From: UBA1672 sp050633645
GTDB lineage: Bacteria; Pseudomonadota; Alphaproteobacteria; Micavibrionales; Micavibrionaceae
Length of the DNA: 64,000 bases
Reading direction: 5' to 3'
Assembly (NCBI GenBank): GCA_050633645.1
Contig: JBOEGX010000003.1
Span: forward strand, 1-64,000
Made by a program: the position numbers and the translations under genes. The notes beneath the pieces were generated by a model that saw only the letters and a program-made list of their open reading frames with translations, did no database searches and was not told the DNA's origin. This document shows positions 60,194 through 64,000 of this stretch, piece by piece (position 1 is the stretch's first letter; every line of letters starts with the position of its first letter).

Positions 60194-62509
60194 ATGAGTG
60201 CTGTAAAAACAGTATTAAGCAAAACGATTTTCGGTTCGAAAAAATCTTTCGAATGGGTAGGGCATTTTATTATCTGGAGCTTCGCGGCATTATTAGTTGT
60301 GTTGGTCTTAATTCAAGCCGCGTTTTGGGGCGGTGTGATCTGGCTCAATTCGTCTTACGGGCAAAAAACCGTGCAATCGACATTGGGACAAAGCCTTGAG
60401 GGAACGCCAATGCGCGTGATCCTTGGCGGGTTTAACTATATCGTGCCTAATCGTATCGGAATTGGAAAAGTAACTATATATCAAGGTGTTAATAAATATG
60501 TTGAAATAAACGGGCTTCATTTAAACGCTGACTTTTTGCCCTTGTCGCGGCGCGAATTAACCGTGTCCCTGCATGCGGATGATGTGATCATATATGAGGC
60601 AAAAGCAACGCCCAAAACCGCCGAGAACACGTCCTTACCATTCCCGATTATTATCCCTCCCTCCCAAAAGCCAGAATTGCCTTTTGATCGAATATTTATC
60701 GATAGTCTCCATGTTAAAAGTCTGGTGTTAAAGGGGGCGACAGATACCACTTTTTCTCCCGAAATAAATGGACGCATAGATTTATTTGATGGCAGCTTGA
60801 TAGCGCTTGATCTGCGTTATAATGATGATGGCTCTCAAACGCCGCCCGCCTTTCCGAAGAAGGTAAAGATAAAAGGCCAATATGACCTGGCCAAAACCAC
60901 GGCGCAAATCCGCAGCCTTTCTGTGGAATCTACGCTTTATGCATTTTCGGGTAAGGCCAGCGCAGCCTTCCAAAATGAAGGTGATCTCTCTTTTGAAATT
61001 CTGGCCGAAGCCGAGGACGTCAAAGATTTGGACATCATTGCGGTGGAGTTTACCGCCAAAAACACGGCTGATTTTATTGCCAATTTGAACATCAATAGCA
61101 CTTATCAAGGTAATAAAATTGCCGTTAAAACCGCCGCAAAATCTGATAGTGATAATGTTATCCTTAATCCCATCTCTGTTGAACTTCCCGCCATTTCAAT
61201 GGGTGGTAATATTGCGCTGAATACGAAAAACTCCATCGCAACGGGTAAGGTGTCGGGCACGCTATCCTCTCTTGATCCATACCGCTCGCTTATCGGCAAC
61301 GATCATGCCTTGTCACCCGTTCAATTCACGTTAAGTATGTCAGGGCAAGAAGGGGCGCAAAATGTCGCGTTTAATGCTTCAACACCCGAATATAAAAACA
61401 TCCCATCTGGCCTTGTGTTCTACGACTTAAAAGTTGCAGGAAGCGTTTTAAATCAAATGCTTAATATTAAATCCATTACGGCGCGTGATCGTGAAAAAGG
61501 CACATTCAAGGCATCGGGAAGCCTCATGATTGATACAATGGCCGTGGAAGCATCAGTATCCGCACGCGCCCTTCACGCCGTACAGGGCGATATTGCCTCC
61601 GCCACATTAAGCATGGATATGAATGTAAAGGGGCAGGGGCAAGAATACGCGATTAATGGCGCAATCAAACCCGATGAAATCACTATAAAACTGCCCGAAC
61701 GCTTTGCTGCATCCATACCCGAACTTAATATCGTGAATAAGGATAAGGGCAAACAAACCGAGCGCATCACAGCAGATATCCTAAGCGGTATTTCCCTTGA
61801 TGTGCTTATCGACGCGCCATCAAAAATATTCGTGCGCGGATGGGGGCTGGACAGTGAGTTCGGCGGCAGTGTTAAGGTTAAGGGCTTTGCCGATGACCCT
61901 AAATTCGATGGAACATTTTCCGTTATTCGTGGCCGCTATAGCGAGTTTGGACGAAATTTCAAGCTTGCTCGTGGAAAGCTCATCTTCGCGGGTTCTGTTC
62001 CCCCCTCGCCAAAGCTTGATATTATGACCGAAACCAAAACGGGTGATATATTGGCACGAATAGAAATCACAGGATCGCCAGAAGCCCCGAAAATTGGTTT
62101 TTCATCCGACCCCACATTGCCTGAAGACGAGGTACTATCTCACATTTTATTCGGTAAAAATATGGAGAGCATTTCCCCATTTCAGGCGGTGAAACTCACC
62201 CAAACCCTGCAACGGTTTTCTGGTAATGGTGGCGGTGGTGGGTTTTCAAGCTTTGATCCGTTGGATACTGTGCGCTCCGCCACGGGACTAGATGATTTAC
62301 GCGTTGAGGCCGATGAAGAGGGCGGTGCAACGGTCGGTGCAGGAAAATACCTTTCCGATAATGTGTATTTGGAATTCGAAGCGGGATCAGAAGAGGGCAG
62401 CGGCAACGCCAATATCGAAATCGAACTCACCCCAAACATCACTATCGAAAGTGAAATCGGCCAAGACGCACAAGGCGGCGCAGGCATATTTTGGAAGCAT
62501 GATTATTAA
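60194..62509 (+). CDS. tamB: Translocation and assembly module TamB, short form
   Basis: TamB is an inner-membrane-anchored, beta-rich bridging protein that partners TamA. The 771-residue product has an N-terminal membrane segment (WSFAALLVVLVLIQAAFWGGV), a long beta-rich middle and the C-terminal DUF490 part: RGRYSEFGRNFKLARGKLIFAG, then ITGSPEAPKIGFSSDPTLPEDEVLSHILFGK. It is much shorter than the 1250-1500 residues common in TamB, but both ends are complete, so the middle is shortened. TAGGAATA before the ATG overlaps the tamA stop. Confidence 0.93.
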   Translation: MSAVKTVLSKTIFGSKKSFEWVGHFIIWSFAALLVVLVLIQAAFWGGVIWLNSSYGQKTVQSTLGQSLEGTPMRVILGGFNYIVPNRIGIGKVTIYQGVNKYVEINGLHLNADFLPLSRRELTVSLHADDVIIYEAKATPKTAENTSLPFPIIIPPSQKPELPFDRIFIDSLHVKSLVLKGATDTTFSPEINGRIDLFDGSLIALDLRYNDDGSQTPPAFPKKVKIKGQYDLAKTTAQIRSLSVESTLYAFSGKASAAFQNEGDLSFEILAEAEDVKDLDIIAVEFTAKNTADFIANLNINSTYQGNKIAVKTAAKSDSDNVILNPISVELPAISMGGNIALNTKNSIATGKVSGTLSSLDPYRSLIGNDHALSPVQFTLSMSGQEGAQNVAFNASTPEYKNIPSGLVFYDLKVAGSVLNQMLNIKSITARDREKGTFKASGSLMIDTMAVEASVSARALHAVQGDIASATLSMDMNVKGQGQEYAINGAIKPDEITIKLPERFAASIPELNIVNKDKGKQTERITADILSGISLDVLIDAPSKIFVRGWGLDSEFGGSVKVKGFADDPKFDGTFSVIRGRYSEFGRNFKLARGKLIFAGSVPPSPKLDIMTETKTGDILARIEITGSPEAPKIGFSSDPTLPEDEVLSHILFGKNMESISPFQAVKLTQTLQRFSGNGGGGGFSSFDPLDTVRSATGLDDLRVEADEEGGATVGAGKYLSDNVYLEFEAGSEEGSGNANIEIELTPNITIESEIGQDAQGGAGIFWKHDY

Positions 62510-62524
62510 TAAATGTTCTTGTTA

Positions 62525-62540
62525 TGTTTCACGTGAAACA
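62525..62540. promoter_or_regulatory. parS: parS-like ParB binding site
   Basis: TGTTTCACGTGAAACA at 62525-62540 is a perfect 16-base palindrome identical to the consensus parS site bound by chromosomal ParB. It lies in the short gap between tamB and the convergent RND gene, a typical non-coding location. parA and parB are not in the window. parS sites mark the origin region in most bacteria, so this segment may lie near oriC (inference). Confidence 0.85.
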
Positions 62541-62567
62541 TTGCCTTGAAAAACTATGAAACGAATG

Positions 62568-64000
62568 TCATCGTCCCAGAATTTTATTAAAAACCCGTTT
62601 AATATCCTCATTAATCATATAAAGGGATGGAATAAGAATGAGCGTGAGGAACGTCGCAAACACAATCCCATACCCCAATGAAATAGCCATTGGAATAAGG
62701 AAACGCGCCTGGCGTGACGTTTCAAACATCATGGGTGCAAGTCCAACAAAGGTGGTTAAAGTAGTCAGGATAATAGGTCGGAAACGCTGCTGCGCCGATG
62801 TGACAACGGATTCAAATGCTTCCAAGCCTTCCTTGCGTTTGGTATTAATCAGATCAATCAAAATCAAGGAGTCGTTGATTACGACACCAGCTAAGGCAAT
62901 AATTCCAAACATGGAAACAATACTCATCGGAAAGCCCATAATGAAATGCCCGATAATCGCCCCGACAATGGAAAATGGAATGGCAATCATAATCATGAGA
63001 GGCTGTGAATAGCTGGAAAATAAAACAGCCAAAATACCGTACATCACAAATAAAATCGCAAACATCCCGATAAACAAACTTTGTAAGCTTTCGCGCATAT
63101 CAGCTTGCTGACCCTCAAAGGAATAAGACAGGCCAGGATACTGGCGTTGTAATTCAGGCAGGGATTCATTGGTTATTGACGCGATAATCTTATTAGCCTC
63201 TGAAGGCGGGTTCACGTCTGTTTCAACGGTTACCACGCGTCGCCCTTCGCGCCTATGAATGGTGGTATAGGCACGCCCTTGTTTGGCCTGTACCACATCA
63301 TAGAGCCGAACAAAACTGCCATTGGGTGCCTTAATCATCATATTGCGAAAGAAATAAGCGGAGTCACGCTCTTCCTCGGGAAGAAGAACAAGGGTGCGAA
63401 CCTCATTGCGTCCGCGTTGTTGCTTGAACGCTTCGCTGCCATAAAATGCGCTTCTCACTTGGCGTCCAACCTCGGCAGGAGTAAGGCCAAGCGTATACCC
63501 TAAATCAGTCATGGTGAAGTCAAATTGGCGTTTGCCTTGCGCTGTCCCGTCATTAATGTCTTGGGTATTTGGAAACTCAGACAAGCTCTGCGCCAATGAT
63601 ACAGCCGCCTTTTCAAGGATGTCTGTATCTTCATGGCTAAGCTCAACGGTAAGTGCTGCCCCCGCCCCAGGCCCTCCGCGATCAGACATGAATTGCAGGT
63701 TTTCTAAACCATCAATCTCACCTGTCTGCTCTCGCCATAAATTTGTCACGTCTTTTGTGCTTTTTGGGCGAGTATCAGGATCAGTTAAATAGGTGCGAAT
63801 ATTGATTTTATTTTCGTTTATTTCGGAATAAATCCCACTGGATAGTTTATCACCGCCATGCGCCGCAATAACGTCCTTTGCTGCATCAATAAGCCTTTTC
63901 TCTACTGCGATAATATCTTCATCAGGTGACCCAACTTTGAGGGTAGCAGTAGCAAAGGAAAAATCAGCCTCAACTTTTGGGAACATCTGAATGCCCAAAC
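62568..64000 (-). CDS. RND efflux transporter, AcrB/HAE family, C-terminal part
   Basis: The gene runs off the right edge; about 477 residues of the C-terminal half are present. It has the pore-domain texts (MFPKVEADFSFATATLKVGSP, GAGAALTVELSHEDTDILEKAA), then the membrane segments of the second half including FSIVGAIIGHFIMGFPMSIVSMFGIIALAGVVINDSLILIDL and RFRPIILTTLTTFVGLAPMMFE. These are typical of RND multidrug or lipid transporters. The fragment begins near an in-frame TTG at the edge, but that is not taken as the real start. Confidence 0.93.
   Translation of the reverse strand, partial: LGIQMFPKVEADFSFATATLKVGSPDEDIIAVEKRLIDAAKDVIAAHGGDKLSSGIYSEINENKINIRTYLTDPDTRPKSTKDVTNLWREQTGEIDGLENLQFMSDRGGPGAGAALTVELSHEDTDILEKAAVSLAQSLSEFPNTQDINDGTAQGKRQFDFTMTDLGYTLGLTPAEVGRQVRSAFYGSEAFKQQRGRNEVRTLVLLPEEERDSAYFFRNMMIKAPNGSFVRLYDVVQAKQGRAYTTIHRREGRRVVTVETDVNPPSEANKIIASITNESLPELQRQYPGLSYSFEGQQADMRESLQSLFIGMFAILFVMYGILAVLFSSYSQPLMIMIAIPFSIVGAIIGHFIMGFPMSIVSMFGIIALAGVVINDSLILIDLINTKRKEGLEAFESVVTSAQQRFRPIILTTLTTFVGLAPMMFETSRQARFLIPMAISLGYGIVFATFLTLILIPSLYMINEDIKRVFNKILGR

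Overview
The window looks like a chromosomal segment of an AT-leaning alphaproteobacterium (inference). The supporting signs are the gene order S10-spc-secY-adk-rpsM-rpsK-rpoA-rplQ, no rpmJ after secY, an RpoA C-terminal end of the type ending in VEGWPPENIAEL, and a degP-type protease gene downstream of rplQ. No rRNA, tRNA, CRISPR array, insertion sequence or prophage was recognised. The genus cannot be named from the sequence alone.

Layout. 1-16 kb: a nearly complete S10/spc/alpha ribosomal cluster from rpsJ to rplQ. It is split between rplO and secY by a gene for a secreted HExxH protein that has an intrinsic terminator on each side. 16-20.2 kb: an acyltransferase, panC-panB (pantothenate synthesis, minus strand) and a DegP/HtrA protease. 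20.2-20.55 kb: an array of about ten terminator-like hairpins built from a 120-bp tandem unit. 20.5-29.4 kb: single-chain glycyl-tRNA synthetase, a YegP-like protein, a tRNA methyltransferase-like protein, a lytic transglycosylase, an acyl-CoA dehydrogenase, a secreted 12-cysteine protein, a helix-turn-helix/coiled-coil protein and a SapC-family protein. 29.6-37 kb: UDP-glucose dehydrogenase, CysQ, secreted proteins of unknown function, a coiled-coil protein and an O-antigen-ligase-like protein. 36.8-39.7 kb: an ECF sigma factor overlapping a membrane-anchored VWA (YfbK-like) protein. 39.8-42.9 kb: TypA/BipA and a fatty acid desaturase.

The most interesting locus is 42.9-45.4 kb. Two tandem genes encode small secreted cysteine-rich proteins with almost the same leader but opposite charge. 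They are followed by one gene that fuses a DUF692 (MNIO) domain to a DUF2063-like domain. This arrangement fits a bufferin/HvfA-like RiPP system. One precursor carries six cysteines at an exact six-residue period.

45.4-64 kb: a frame-disrupted, AT-rich gene hidden behind an ABC-F ATPase gene; two copies of a palindromic repeat, one inserted in frame in that ATPase; a divergent HglS (DUF1338)/ALDH7 pair that fits lysine catabolism through 2-aminoadipate; a large RTX/VWA type I secretion substrate; an anchored peroxiredoxin-like protein; MTA phosphorylase; TamA-TamB; a perfect 16-bp parS-like site; and the C-terminal part of an RND transporter cut by the right edge.
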